Source of the DNA: Skermanella rosea
Lineage (GTDB): Bacteria; Pseudomonadota; Alphaproteobacteria; Azospirillales; Azospirillaceae
Assembly (NCBI RefSeq): GCF_016806835.2
Contig: NZ_CP086111.1
Coordinates: 5,635,471 to 5,699,470, forward strand
DNA length: 64,000 bases
Direction: 5' to 3'
Position numbers and translations under genes: made by a program. Within the stretch, counting starts at the first letter, position 1. Every line of letters starts with the position of its first letter. This document shows positions 53,901-64,000 of the stretch, piece by piece. The notes below the pieces were generated by a model. The model was not told the DNA's origin and searched no databases. It saw nothing but the letters and a program-made list of their open reading frames with translations.

Positions 53901-55852
53901 TGGAGTACCGGGCCGGTTCCGCATCAGGGACCACGCAGGCGATACTGCCGAGCGGCGGTCGCAATCCGGCCCGAATGGCGCTGAGCGCCTCCGGCGGATT
54001 CACGGCGCTTCAGTTCGCGGAGACCGTCGAGATCGCGCCTCCCGGAGGGGAGCCCTGGGTCATCGACGCGGCCGACTGGGCGCCCGACGGAACTCTCGTC
54101 AGCGACGACGGTCGGCGCGTCGTCGGATGGAATGCGGACCGGATCCGCGTCTGGGACGCCGGGTCGGAACAGCCATCCGACGTCGCCCTTCCCGAGGCCG
54201 GGATATCGGCGATCGCCATGGATGCTTCGGGGAAGTCCCTGGCTTTCGGCACGGAAAGCGGGCGGGCGGGTCTCGTCGATCTCGACGAGAGGCGGGAACT
54301 CTGGTCCTTCGGTGTCTTCGAAGCCAGGATCGCGGCCATCGCCCTCTCCCCTGAAGACGGTATCGTCGCCGTGAGCGCGTTCGGAGAGACGCCGGAGCGG
54401 AACGCGACGGCGATCCTCGACCCGCGCCCCGGGCGGCCGGCCGTCACGACGGTCGGCGGGTTCGGCGGCATGACCACGCTGGCCTTCATGGACGGCGGCG
54501 AAACGCTGGTCGGATCGGACGGAAACAATGTCGCGGCCGCGCGGACATGGGACGGTGTCCGGGTCGCCAGCGGCGGCGGCTATGACGTCCCGGACATCTT
54601 CAAGCTCGTGAATGCCGGCGGAGAGGGTCCGATCCCGGCGCTGGGCAGCAACGGGGAGATCCTGAGCCTGGACCGGAAGACGCTCGGCATATCGGTATCG
54701 GTCGCCGCGGAGGAGTCGGACATACGGGATGCCTGGATCACCGGCGCCGGCGGAACGGCCAGCGCCATAACGCTCGAAGGCCGCGCGCATCACTGGAAGG
54801 GTGGCTCTCCCTGGCCGGCGGTTTCCCGGACCTTCGAGCCGGGATCGACCCTGATCCCGCTGCCGTCCGGATCGCTCCTGGTCGGCGTCGCCCAGGGCGT
54901 CGCGATCTGGGACCCCGACCGCGACTCCGTCGAGCCGGTGCCGCGGACCGGGCCGGCGATGCCGCGCGCCGTGGCCCTGGCCCCGGATGCCGGGAGCATC
55001 GTCGTTGTCCGGAGCGACGGGGCGGTGGACCATCTCTCGCTCCCCGACGGCCGCCTGCTGAGATCCCTGGGCCACGCCGACGAGGAACCCGCGATGGTGC
55101 TGACCGACGGCACGACTGCGGTCCTCCACCAGCCCGACAGGATGCGGGGCTGGCGTCTCTCGGACGGCGCCGAGATCGCCTTCGTCAGGCCGGAGCAGGG
55201 TCTCGCCCGGACGGGCCTTTCCGTGCGCTTCGGGAGACCGCGTCCCGTCATGGGGGGGTACGGGAACGGCCGCGTCCTCGTCGCGGGCCGGACCGGAGCC
55301 GTCGAGGTCTGGGTGCCCGGGCCGGACGCCGGTTGGCGGTCGGAATGGTGGCGGGCCGCCCGGGCGGAGAACGTCGTCCCGCTGCAATCCGGAGGTGCTC
55401 CCGACACCGTCGTGAGTTCGAGCGCGACCCGGATCAGAAGCCGCTTCGGCGGAAGCACGAGCGACAATTCCGTCAATCTGCTCCGCCTCTGGTCGCCGGG
55501 CCTGGACCGGGTGCTGGCCCATGCCGCTGTCCTGGGCCAGCCGGTCTCCCTTCGGATCGAGGATGGCCGATGGCATGTCCTGGTCCAGCGCGCCGGTGCC
55601 CTGCATGTCGAGACGGTGACGCCCCATGACTCGGACCTCAAGACGCTCCTGGGCGAACTGCGCGCCTTGCGGGCCGAGGGGCTGGCGGAGTTCACGCCAG
55701 AGGAGCGTGCGCGGTACCGGGTCGATCCGCTGACCTCGCAGGCGCAGCCGGACCGGCAGGACCCCTCCGCCCCCTCCTTGCCGGGGAACCGGGGCGGTTC
55801 CTTGCCGGGCGCGGCACCGGCGAACCGCGACGGCACCCCGATAGATCGGTAA
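50969..55852 (+). CDS. STAND NTPase with transmembrane helix and WD40-type sensor (1627 aa)
   Basis: The N-terminal nSTAND1-type module begins FPGLRPFQKQDADWFFGRD, with Walker A GASGSGKSS at about residue 52 and Walker B LLVVDQFEELF at about 170, then VTMRSDFFGDC and a winged-helix region (IGHEALIRRWRAI). A single hydrophobic helix at about 545-567 follows a basic stretch (RLRRRTWAR), predicting a cytoplasmic NTPase. Residues 650-1560 are WD40-like blades (AVAMNPAGDRVASAGDDRTLRLW; AVAWSPDGRRVATA), first regular then degenerate. The C terminus is Pro/Ala-rich. Architecture suits a ligand-triggered switch coupled to the TIR protein. Confidence 0.85.
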   Translation: MSGAVPWCSAERPFPGLRPFQKQDADWFFGRDAQSTALYRLVRESRFVAVVGASGSGKSSLVKAGLLPRLEHVSSLLGPPWHLFETRPGNAPIRRLSEVLAGLDPETRGTPPGPAGEADDRRIARFSDRQERLGLARWGIAPLLNGRSDGLARALDLAPDASAAGRVLLVVDQFEELFRFGEEAGGEERAARREEARAFVELLLRGAGDPDGRLTVLVTMRSDFFGDCGRFQGLAEAVSASQYLVPQLDRESLVPIIRRPVERAGAGIDPRLVQTLLLDREENDRLPVLQHALMRLWSIAGERPGVRHLALEDYRRIGGLEEALSRHAEEVRKEIEGWTADGPTGAPAAILVERLFKELTDTDRQNRAIRRRRTVAELEAVAAAGPDGGIDPARAAALRRVIDRFRDPDCSFLVPSPAEVPELTGEHQIDIGHEALIRRWRAIAGEAPNANDGEAEQWRRLGWLEQERRDGDSWRLLLSAAQEWDRTPSAGKPGKLLPETAERKRWRARVNATAAWADRHGGGLALVDAFLAACEKARLRRRTWARLMAGALVATVCAIVAAGFMAFERVSEERNHAMELALRYSDRLADDALRELGTGETRAAANLIAEAFPDWVDDPLPWRDTLPHRALEQILASRPAARGDWLLEKNGNAVFALSPDGRHVAAGSLDRQSVSLWDAASRSLVWETPEPPEETFRFHAFPSLAFSPDGNRLTTPWAEGKVRVFETATGEVVAEFEGHGGDVNAVAMNPAGDRVASAGDDRTLRLWRIGAAGAEAVVRHNAGVTAVAWSPDGRRVATATEYGLVTVLDVAGPEPRVLGKTAPRSAFITALRFSPDGGTLAVGDARGQVFLGPVRPDGLMAEPVVIEAHTSAIQDLLFTDGGKLLLTGGWTDGAAAWNAVTGQALGVFEDFHGVDVMAQPAGTADLVLVMNHGVVAVRELDALTPPKNRLRIPESRAFVIAAGKSGPVSIRWDSRSGLEYRAGSASGTTQAILPSGGRNPARMALSASGGFTALQFAETVEIAPPGGEPWVIDAADWAPDGTLVSDDGRRVVGWNADRIRVWDAGSEQPSDVALPEAGISAIAMDASGKSLAFGTESGRAGLVDLDERRELWSFGVFEARIAAIALSPEDGIVAVSAFGETPERNATAILDPRPGRPAVTTVGGFGGMTTLAFMDGGETLVGSDGNNVAAARTWDGVRVASGGGYDVPDIFKLVNAGGEGPIPALGSNGEILSLDRKTLGISVSVAAEESDIRDAWITGAGGTASAITLEGRAHHWKGGSPWPAVSRTFEPGSTLIPLPSGSLLVGVAQGVAIWDPDRDSVEPVPRTGPAMPRAVALAPDAGSIVVVRSDGAVDHLSLPDGRLLRSLGHADEEPAMVLTDGTTAVLHQPDRMRGWRLSDGAEIAFVRPEQGLARTGLSVRFGRPRPVMGGYGNGRVLVAGRTGAVEVWVPGPDAGWRSEWWRAARAENVVPLQSGGAPDTVVSSSATRIRSRFGGSTSDNSVNLLRLWSPGLDRVLAHAAVLGQPVSLRIEDGRWHVLVQRAGALHVETVTPHDSDLKTLLGELRALRAEGLAEFTPEERARYRVDPLTSQAQPDRQDPSAPSLPGNRGGSLPGAAPANRDGTPIDR

Positions 55853-56227
55853 GCCCGCTCCGGGCCGTTCCCCGGAATCCCATTCGACTTATCCGATTAT
55901 GGAAAACGCTCCGGTGGGTGATTAACCAATTATCGATCGGCTAAGGCGGAACCGCAGCTCCATCGGTTTCGAATAATACATATTCGCGAGAACTCCTAAT
56001 ACATTTGCATATATTGAGGGTAAAATTTTCTTTGTACCTTGACACCTGATGACGATGTCTGTGAATTCGGCAAATGAAACGCACAACAACGCAAGTACCC
56101 GCTCACTAGTCTGTCGTCTGTTCATCCTCTTTTTGGTCACAGCCTGATCACAACTATACCTGGAGCGAAATAATTCTTCGCGCCGGCCAGCATGCCCGGA
56201 TTTCGATCCGAGGCTAAGGAGACTTCC
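55853..56227. other. AT-rich intergenic region
   Basis: About 375 bp between the STAND gene and the beta-helix gene. An inverted repeat TCCGGG-N-CCCGGA near 55858-55877 may help end the STAND transcript. A 72-codon minus-strand frame (55922-56140) lacks a good start and is not accepted. Confidence 0.45.
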
Positions 56228-57325
56228 ATGGCATATTCTCCCCTGAAGCTCAGTTCCCTGGCCAAGTCGGCCGTTCCCGGCGTCGGCAACACCAAGCCGA
56301 CCAACCTGCTGTGGGTCGACGACAATGCCTCGGGCGGCGGCAACGGCTCCTCAGCATCGCCGTTCAAGACCATCCAGGCGGCGGTCGACAAGGCGACGCC
56401 CGGCACCGCGGTCATGGTCAAGTCCGGCACCTACAAGGGAAGCGTGTCGCTGGACGACGCGAGCGGAACCGCGGGCAAGCCGGTCTGGCTGGTTTCGGCC
56501 GACGGCCAGGGTGCGGCGAAGATCATCGCGTCCTCGGGCAAGCCCGGCATCTCCGCCTACGGCGAGGATTATCTCGTCATCAAGGGCTTCACGATCCAGG
56601 GCGGGACCGAGGGCATCAAGCTGACCCAGAGCGGCAGCCACCTGAAGAACATGACGACCAACATCGTCATCGAGGACAACCATATCAGCGGCTCCAGCAT
56701 CGACGGCATCAAGCTGGCCCAGGCCCGGTATGTCGCGGTGACCGGCAACACCGTCGAGAATTTCGGCCGGGAGGAGGGGATCGACAACGTCTATGTCCGG
56801 GACGCCGTGATCGCCTACAACGACATCAGCGACGCCACCAAGGCCGGCAACCGTTCGGGCATCACCGTCAAGGCCGGCTCGGAAGATATCAAGATCCTCT
56901 ACAACGACATCAGCGACGTGCTCGACGGCATCATCATCGGCGGCTACAGCTCGCAGCCCGGCAAAGTCTATCCCGGCGACATCGACTACCAGGCCAAGGA
57001 CATCACGGTCTCCGGCAACCACGTCTACGACCTCGCCAAGCGCGCGGTCAACGTCCTGGGCGGCAACGACAGCGTCATCGCCGACAACAAGTTCGACCCG
57101 AACAACAGCTATCCCACGGTGGTGAACGTCGCCTCGGACAACCACGGCAACCGGTCGGAGGACATCCGCATCCTCGACAACATCGTGGAAGCCTCGAAGT
57201 GGCTGACGGTCCAGTCCGGCAACTCGTCGGGCCTCGTCAACGACGGGAACACCCAGGACGGGAGCTTCGACGGCGGCGGCGGGCTGACCCTGCTCGGCAT
57301 CGGAGCGGACGCGCTGAGCTATTAA
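56228..57325 (+). CDS. Right-handed beta-helix repeat protein (365 aa)
   Basis: AAGGAG precedes the ATG at 56228. After a 25-residue lead, LLWVDDNASGGGNGSSASPFKTIQAAVDKATPGTAVMV is the opening of pectate-lyase-like DUF1565/NosD proteins. Successive coils carry short repeats (IVIEDNHISG, VAVTGNTVEN, IAYNDISD, ITVSGNHVYD, SVIADNKFD). Family members bind or cleave polysaccharides. No Sec signal peptide is visible; type I export or a cytosolic-like lead is possible. No obvious catalytic cluster was identified. Confidence 0.82.
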   Translation: MAYSPLKLSSLAKSAVPGVGNTKPTNLLWVDDNASGGGNGSSASPFKTIQAAVDKATPGTAVMVKSGTYKGSVSLDDASGTAGKPVWLVSADGQGAAKIIASSGKPGISAYGEDYLVIKGFTIQGGTEGIKLTQSGSHLKNMTTNIVIEDNHISGSSIDGIKLAQARYVAVTGNTVENFGREEGIDNVYVRDAVIAYNDISDATKAGNRSGITVKAGSEDIKILYNDISDVLDGIIIGGYSSQPGKVYPGDIDYQAKDITVSGNHVYDLAKRAVNVLGGNDSVIADNKFDPNNSYPTVVNVASDNHGNRSEDIRILDNIVEASKWLTVQSGNSSGLVNDGNTQDGSFDGGGGLTLLGIGADALSY

Positions 57326-57491
57326 AGGAGATTTGGGAGGAGCGGGCCGGGGAGTAATGCCGGTCGTCGGCGTCCAGGTCGGAGTCTTCCTTGGCCAGCG
57401 GAAAACGGCTGGATGCCGCTTCCACGGTTGCCTGTGCTTGGCTGGGAAAACATGGCGCCGGAGGCCGGCTCGCGAGGCGGGAGCGGGCGGC

Positions 57492-57579
57492 ACTTTCAAT
57501 CTGCCGCCTTCCGACTTTCAATCGGTCGGCGGTTGGCTTTCAATTGGCCGGGGTCGTACTTTCAATTGGTCGGAGCTTT
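57492..57579 (+). repeat. Four tandem 22-bp direct repeats
   Basis: Units start at 57492, 57514, 57536 and 57558, exactly 22 bp apart. The conserved core is RCTTTCAATYKGYCGS, followed by 6 variable bases. Because 22 is not a multiple of 3, the pattern is not protein-coding. Even spacing of about two helical turns suggests binding sites on one DNA face; iterons or a regulator array are possible. Confidence 0.85.
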
Positions 57580-57769
57580 TCGGTGGTACGGGCGGTCATC
57601 CGAGGCCCCGGCGGCTGGCCGGGGCGTGCGGCGATCGCTTCGCCCTCGGTCTCGTCCTGTATGACCACGACAAGGCCGTGCCCTTCGGCGAACGCCTGTT
57701 CGCCGTGCCGATCTCAACGCTTTGGCGGTGAGTTGCCGGGTGCCCGTTTCGGTCGCTTGGGGGGAAGGA

Positions 57770-57844
57770 TGGTGCCGGTTGTCAGATTTGAACTGACGAC
57801 CTACCGCTTACGAAGCGGGTGCTCTACCACTGAGCTAAACCGGC
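57770..57844 (-). tRNA. tRNA-Thr (anticodon CGT)
   Basis: The minus strand reads GCCGGTT-TA-GCTC...GAGC, an anticodon loop TTCGTAA, a GTCAG-TTCAAAT-CTGAC T-arm, acceptor AACCGGC, discriminator A and encoded CCA: 75 nt. All stems pair except the first anticodon-stem pair (C/T). It stands alone between the repeats and the kdp operon. Confidence 0.95.
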
Positions 57845-58046
57845 GTCCGTGCCTTGAGCACCGGTTCCTACCCGGTTCCGCCGCGGGGATCAAGCGTTTT
57901 TCGGTAAGAAGCGCATTCCGGGCGGCCTTAACATCTTCCTTACATCCCTTGATCTTGCGCTTACCACCGGCCCGGAAAACCGCATGGAGAATTAACGCGG
58001 GTCCCCGCTAGCCTGGTCTCCTGTTTATTCAGGGAGACTTGCAGAC

Positions 58047-58130
58047 ATGCTCGACCTCGTGTTCCTGGCCCTGGCGCTGGCGTTCTTCGCGGCGTCGGAC
58101 CGGCTGGCCGGCGCGCTGGAACGATTGTGA
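58047..58130 (+). CDS. Mini membrane peptide preceding kdpF (27 aa)
   Basis: AGGGAGA lies 10 bp upstream of the ATG. The peptide is one hydrophobic helix (LVFLALALAFFAASDRLAG) with an acidic-basic end ALERL, the size and shape of KdpF but a different sequence. Its stop is 8 bp before the kdpF start. It may be an additional small subunit of the Kdp pump; that is inference. Confidence 0.55.
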   Translation: MLDLVFLALALAFFAASDRLAGALERL

Positions 58131-58138
58131 GCGCCGCC

Positions 58139-58228
58139 GTGTCGATCGACCTCATCCTCGGCGGCATCGTCGCGGCCGGGCTGCTGGCGTATCTGGGCTA
58201 TGCCCTGCTGCGCCCGGAACGGTTCTGA
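58139..58228 (+). CDS. kdpF: Potassium-transporting ATPase subunit KdpF (29 aa)
   Basis: The GTG-started peptide has one transmembrane helix and the family's C-terminal LGYALLRPERF. KdpF stabilises the KdpFABC complex. It is 15 bp before kdpA. Confidence 0.88.
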   Translation: MSIDLILGGIVAAGLLAYLGYALLRPERF

Positions 58229-58243
58229 GCGGAGGAACCGGAC

Positions 58244-59919
58244 ATGGACTCCGCCGGACTTCTCCAGATCGCCCTTTATCTCGTCATCCTCACCGCCGCG
58301 ACGCCGATCCTGGGCGGCTACATGGCCCGCGTGTTCGGCGACGGCCCCGCCCCGTTCGACCGGGCGCTGGGCCCCGTCGAGCGCACCCTGTACCGCCTGT
58401 GCGGCGTCGATCCCCGGGCGGAGCAGCACTGGACCGGCTATGCCGCCTCGCTGCTGGCGTTCAACCTGCTGGGACTGCTGCTGCTCTACGCGCTGCTGCG
58501 CCTCCAGGACTGGCTGCCGCTGAACCCGCAGGGCATGGCCGGCATGGATGCCGACCTCGCCTTCAACACGGCGGTCAGCTTCACCACCAACACCAACTGG
58601 CAGGCCTATGGCGGCGAGGCGGCGCTCGGCTATCTCGCCCAGATGGCGGGCCTGACCGTGCAGAACTTCGTCTCCGCCGCGACCGGCATCGCCGTGCTGA
58701 TGGCGCTGATCCGTGGGTTCGCCCGACGCGGCAGCCGGACAGTCGGCAATTTCTGGGCGGACCTGGTGCGCGGCACGCTGTACCTGCTGCTGCCCCTTTC
58801 CTTCGCCATGGCGCTGTTCCTGGTCTGGCAGGGCGTGCCGCAGAACCTGGACGCCTATGTCACCGCCGAGACCCTGGAAGGCGGGCGCCAGCTGATCGCC
58901 CAGGGGCCGGCGGCGTCCCAGGTCGCGATCAAGCAGATCGGCTCGAACGGCGGCGGCTTCTTCGGCGTCAACTCGGCGCACCCTTACGAGAACCCGACGC
59001 CCGGCTCCAACCTGGTGCAGATGCTGTTCCTGCTGCTGGTCGCGGCCGGGCTGACCGACAGTTTCGGCCGGATGGTCGGCGACCGCCGCCAGGGCCGGGC
59101 GATCTTCGCCGCCATGGCGATCATGCTGGTGGCCGGCATCGCCGTCGCCGCATGGTCGGAAGCGGGCAACATGGAAGGCAAGGAGGTCCGCTTCGGCATC
59201 GCCAACTCCGCCCTGTGGGCGGTCGCCACCACCGCCGCGTCCAACGGCTCGGTCAACGCCATGCATGACAGCTTCATGCCGCTGGGCGGCATGGTGCCGA
59301 TGGTCAACATGATGCTGGGCGAGGTGGTGTTCGGCGGCGTCGGCGCCGGCCTTTACGGCATGATGATCTTCGTCCTGCTGGCGGTCTTCATCGCCGGGCT
59401 GATGGTCGGCCGCACGCCGGAATATCTCGGCAAGAAGATCGAGGCGCGGGAGATCAAGCTGGCCATGATCGCGGCGCTGACGGTGCCCTTCGGGGTGCTG
59501 GGACTCTCATCCCTGTCGCTGGTCGTGCCCGACGCCGCGGCCTCGATCCAGGATCCGGGACCGCACGGCCTGTCGGAACTGCTCTACGCCTACGCGTCGG
59601 GCACCGGCAACAACGGCTCGGCCTTCGGCGGCTTCGGCGCCGACACCCTCTTCCACAACACGGCGATCGGGTTCGCCATGCTGTTCGGCCGCTTCCTGGT
59701 GATCCTGCCGGTGCTGGCGATCGCCGGGAGCCTCGCCGCCAAGAGGACGCTGCCGGCATCCGCCGGTACCTTCCCGACCCACGGTCCGCTGTTCGTCGGG
59801 CTGCTGGTCGGCACCGTCCTGATCGTCGGCGGCCTGACCTTCTTCCCGGCGCTGTCGCTGGGGCCGGTCGCCGAACATCTGGCGCTCCCCCCGGGCGCCC
59901 CCTTCGCGGACATGAACCA

Positions 59920-59923
<4 letters not shown>
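58244..59923 (+). CDS. kdpA: Potassium-transporting ATPase subunit KdpA (559 aa)
   Basis: The K+-channel-like subunit of the Kdp pump. All four selectivity-loop motifs are visible: [38 protein letters not shown] and [11 protein letters not shown], among about ten membrane segments. Length is normal. GAGGAA precedes the ATG, and the gene overlaps kdpB by 4 bp (ATGA). Confidence 0.96.
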
Positions 59924-62010
<2,087 letters not shown>

Positions 62011-62021
62011 GGAAAGAGAGA

Positions 62022-62588
62022 ATGTTCAAGGAACTGAAGCCGGCGCTGAAGATGCTGGCCGTGCTGACACTCATCACCGGCGTGCTCTACCCGCTGGCCG
62101 TCACCGGGATCGCCGGCGTGCTGTTTCCGGTCCAGGCCCATGGCAGCCTGGTGCAGCGCGACGGCAAGACCGTCGGCTCCGCGCTGATCGCCCAGCCCTT
62201 CGCCCGGCCGGAGCATTTCCAGCCCCGACCCTCGGCGGTCGGGTACGAGGCCGCCGCCTCCGGTGCCTCCAACCTGGGACCGTCCAGCGGGAAGCTGGCC
62301 GAGGATGTCCGGGACCGGACTGCGGCCCAGCAGGCGGCCAACCCGGATGCCGCCGCGCGCGGGCCGGTTCCGGTCGAACTGGTGGCGGCGTCGGGCAGCG
62401 GGCTCGACCCGCATCTATCGCCGGAAGCCGCGCTGTGGCAGGTACCGCGGATCGCGAAGGCGCGCGGAATTCCCGAGGCCGACCTGCGGGCGCTGGTCGC
62501 CCGCCTGACGGAGGGCAGGACACTGGGCGTTTTCGGCGAGCCGCGCGTTAACGTGCTGATGCTCAACCTCGCTCTCGACGGGACCTGA
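62022..62588 (+). CDS. kdpC: Potassium-transporting ATPase subunit KdpC (188 aa)
   Basis: An N-terminal membrane anchor (LAVLTLITGVLYPLAVTGIAG) and a periplasmic domain with the family's FQPRPSAVGYEAAASGASNLGPSS and DPHLSPEAALWQVPRIA. It increases K+ affinity of the pump. GAAAGAGAG precedes the ATG. The stop overlaps kdpD as TGATG. Confidence 0.95.
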   Translation: MFKELKPALKMLAVLTLITGVLYPLAVTGIAGVLFPVQAHGSLVQRDGKTVGSALIAQPFARPEHFQPRPSAVGYEAAASGASNLGPSSGKLAEDVRDRTAAQQAANPDAAARGPVPVELVAASGSGLDPHLSPEAALWQVPRIAKARGIPEADLRALVARLTEGRTLGVFGEPRVNVLMLNLALDGT

Positions 62589-64000
62589 TGGCCGAAACCG
62601 ACCGACCCTCGCCCGAAGCGCTGCTCGCGGAAGCCAACCGCGAGCGGCGCGGCCGCCTCAAGGTCTTCCTGGGCGCGGCACCCGGCGTGGGCAAGACCTA
62701 CGCCATGCTGGAAGCGGCGCGCGACCAGAGGCTCGACGGGGTGGACGTGGTCGTCGGGATTGTCGAGACCCATGGAAGGCACGACACCGAGGCCCTGCTC
62801 GACGGGCTGGAGGTGCTGCCGCGCCGGCCGGTCGAGTACCGCGACCTGACCTTCCGCGAGATGGACCTGGACGCCATCCTGAAGCGCCGGCCGAGGCTGG
62901 CGCTGGTGGACGAGCTGGCGCACACCAACGTCCCCGGCAGCCGGCACCTGAAGCGGCACCAGGACGTCGAGGAGATCCTGGCCGCCGGGATCGACGTCTA
63001 TTCGACCCTCAACATCCAGCACCTGGAAAGCCTGAACGACGTCGTCGAGCGCATCACGGGCATCCGGGTGCGCGAGACGGTGCCCGACGGCGTGCTCCAG
63101 ACCGCCGACGAGATCGAGCTGATCGACCTGCCGCCGCAGACGCTGATCAAGCGGCTGGCGGAGGGCAAGGTCTATGTCCCGGACCAGGCCCGGCGCGCGA
63201 TCGACCATTTCTTCTCCGCCGGGACCCTGACCGCGCTGCGGGAGATGGCGCTGCGCGCCGCCGCCGAGCGGGTCGACGCGCAGATGGTCAACTACATGCG
63301 CGCCCACGCGATCCCGGGGCCGTGGCCGACCCGCGAGCGCATCCTGGCCTGCGTCGGCGACGGCGGGGCGGTGATGCGGCTGGTGCGCACCGCCAAGCGG
63401 ACGGCGGACCGCCGCCAGGCGCCGTGGATGGCGGTTCATGTCGAGACCTGGCGCCATGCCGCGTTGCCGGAGGAGGCCAAGAACCGGATCTCGGATGCCC
63501 TGCGGCTCGCCGGGCAACTGGGCGCCGAGACCAGGGTGATCCAGGGCGAGTCCGTCGTCGCCGAGCTGCTGGACTTCGCCCGCGCCCGCAACGTCAGCCA
63601 GATCATCGCCGGCCGGCCGCGCGGCGGCAGGCTGCCGTTCCTGCGCCGGCGCAACGTCACGGCGGAGCTGCTGGCCCGCGCCGACAGCTTCGACGTGACG
63701 GTGGTCGGCGGCGAGGACGAGGGGGAGGCCAAGCCGCCGCCGGCCGCTACCCGCAGGAAGCGCCTGGACTGGACCGGCTACGCCGTCGCGGCCGTGGCGA
63801 CCGCGGCGGCCTCGGCCTGCGGCTACGGCCTCAGCCTGTTCCTGGACCTGCCCAACATCTCGCTGATTTACCTGATGGCGGTGCTGCTGGTCGCGATCCG
63901 CCACGGGCTGGGACCGTCGATCGCCGTGTCGGTCGCCAGCTTCATGGCGTACAACTTCTTCTTCACCGACCCGCTGTTCACCTTCGACATCGCCGACACG
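62588..64000 (+). CDS. kdpD: Sensor histidine kinase KdpD, N-terminal part (471 codons, cut by window end)
   Basis: The turgor/K+-sensing kinase. The KdpD domain begins GRLKVFLGAAPGVGKTYAML (Walker A), with HTNVPGSRHLKRHQDV and NIQHLESLNDVV; a Usp domain follows (GPWPTRERILACVGDGG to VVGGED), then the first of four membrane helices. The DUF4118, GAF and kinase parts lie past the window. The gene is translationally coupled to kdpC, and kdpE is expected next. Confidence 0.95.
   Translation, partial: MAETDRPSPEALLAEANRERRGRLKVFLGAAPGVGKTYAMLEAARDQRLDGVDVVVGIVETHGRHDTEALLDGLEVLPRRPVEYRDLTFREMDLDAILKRRPRLALVDELAHTNVPGSRHLKRHQDVEEILAAGIDVYSTLNIQHLESLNDVVERITGIRVRETVPDGVLQTADEIELIDLPPQTLIKRLAEGKVYVPDQARRAIDHFFSAGTLTALREMALRAAAERVDAQMVNYMRAHAIPGPWPTRERILACVGDGGAVMRLVRTAKRTADRRQAPWMAVHVETWRHAALPEEAKNRISDALRLAGQLGAETRVIQGESVVAELLDFARARNVSQIIAGRPRGGRLPFLRRRNVTAELLARADSFDVTVVGGEDEGEAKPPPAATRRKRLDWTGYAVAAVATAAASACGYGLSLFLDLPNISLIYLMAVLLVAIRHGLGPSIAVSVASFMAYNFFFTDPLFTFDIADT

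Noticed and set aside
55922-56140. A 72-codon minus-strand frame after the STAND gene
   Set aside because: GTG start with no spaced ribosome-binding site and no recognisable motif, although a real small gene cannot be excluded.

Overview
This window is high-GC DNA from an alphaproteobacterium, most likely of the Azospirillum/Skermanella group (Rhodospirillales). Pointers are a flagellin locus carrying the alphaproteobacterial regulators FlaF and FlbT, several chemoreceptors including a globin-coupled one, a single-chain pyruvate:ferredoxin oxidoreductase, CRP/FNR-type boxes before low-oxygen genes, and a kdp operon. The species-level guess is inference.

Layout. Positions 1-14640 look like the right part of an integrative island. 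It ends in a tyrosine recombinase preceded by a small excisionase-like gene, followed by the 3' part of a tRNA-Arg(CCG) gene and a terminator. The intact tRNA is not in the window, so the island should continue to the left. Inside it are a cytochrome c, a decayed ArsR-rhodanese regulator, a compact minus-strand operon of unfamiliar genes (Lon-like AAA+ ATPase, two paralogous small proteins, a DUF2283-like protein, a membrane-anchored DEDDh exonuclease and other small genes), an IS1182-type element inside a His-rich MFS exporter gene, and an IS3-type element inside a GDP-fucose synthase gene.

Positions 15000-25300 hold a glutamine amidotransferase, two unrecognised proteins, an EAL protein, a globin-MCP-PilZ receptor, and an alcohol dehydrogenase / Hsp20 / ribosome-hibernation-factor / universal-stress-protein group behind CRP/FNR-type boxes. 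Positions 25300-29300 are a flagellin cluster (flbT, TPR-methyltransferase, DUF1217, flaF, flagellin). Positions 29750-41300 are metabolic: a dihydroorotate-dehydrogenase-like protein with nifJ, an IlvD/Edd dehydratase, a GNAT, an Rpn-family nuclease, acuI, an MFS transporter and an RTX-repeat protein. Positions 41400-48900 carry cstA-ybdD, a three-subunit GMC dehydrogenase (Tat subunit, flavoprotein, cytochrome c) and a Cache chemoreceptor.

Positions 49431-55852 hold the strongest candidate for an undescribed system. A protein with a TIR domain plus two further TIR-like modules is translationally coupled (ATGA overlap) to a 1627-residue STAND NTPase with one transmembrane helix and a long WD40-type sensor region. 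After it come a beta-helix protein, a set of four exact 22-bp-period direct repeats, a tRNA-Thr(CGT), and the kdp operon (a mini-ORF, kdpF, A, B, C and the start of kdpD), which runs off the end of the window.
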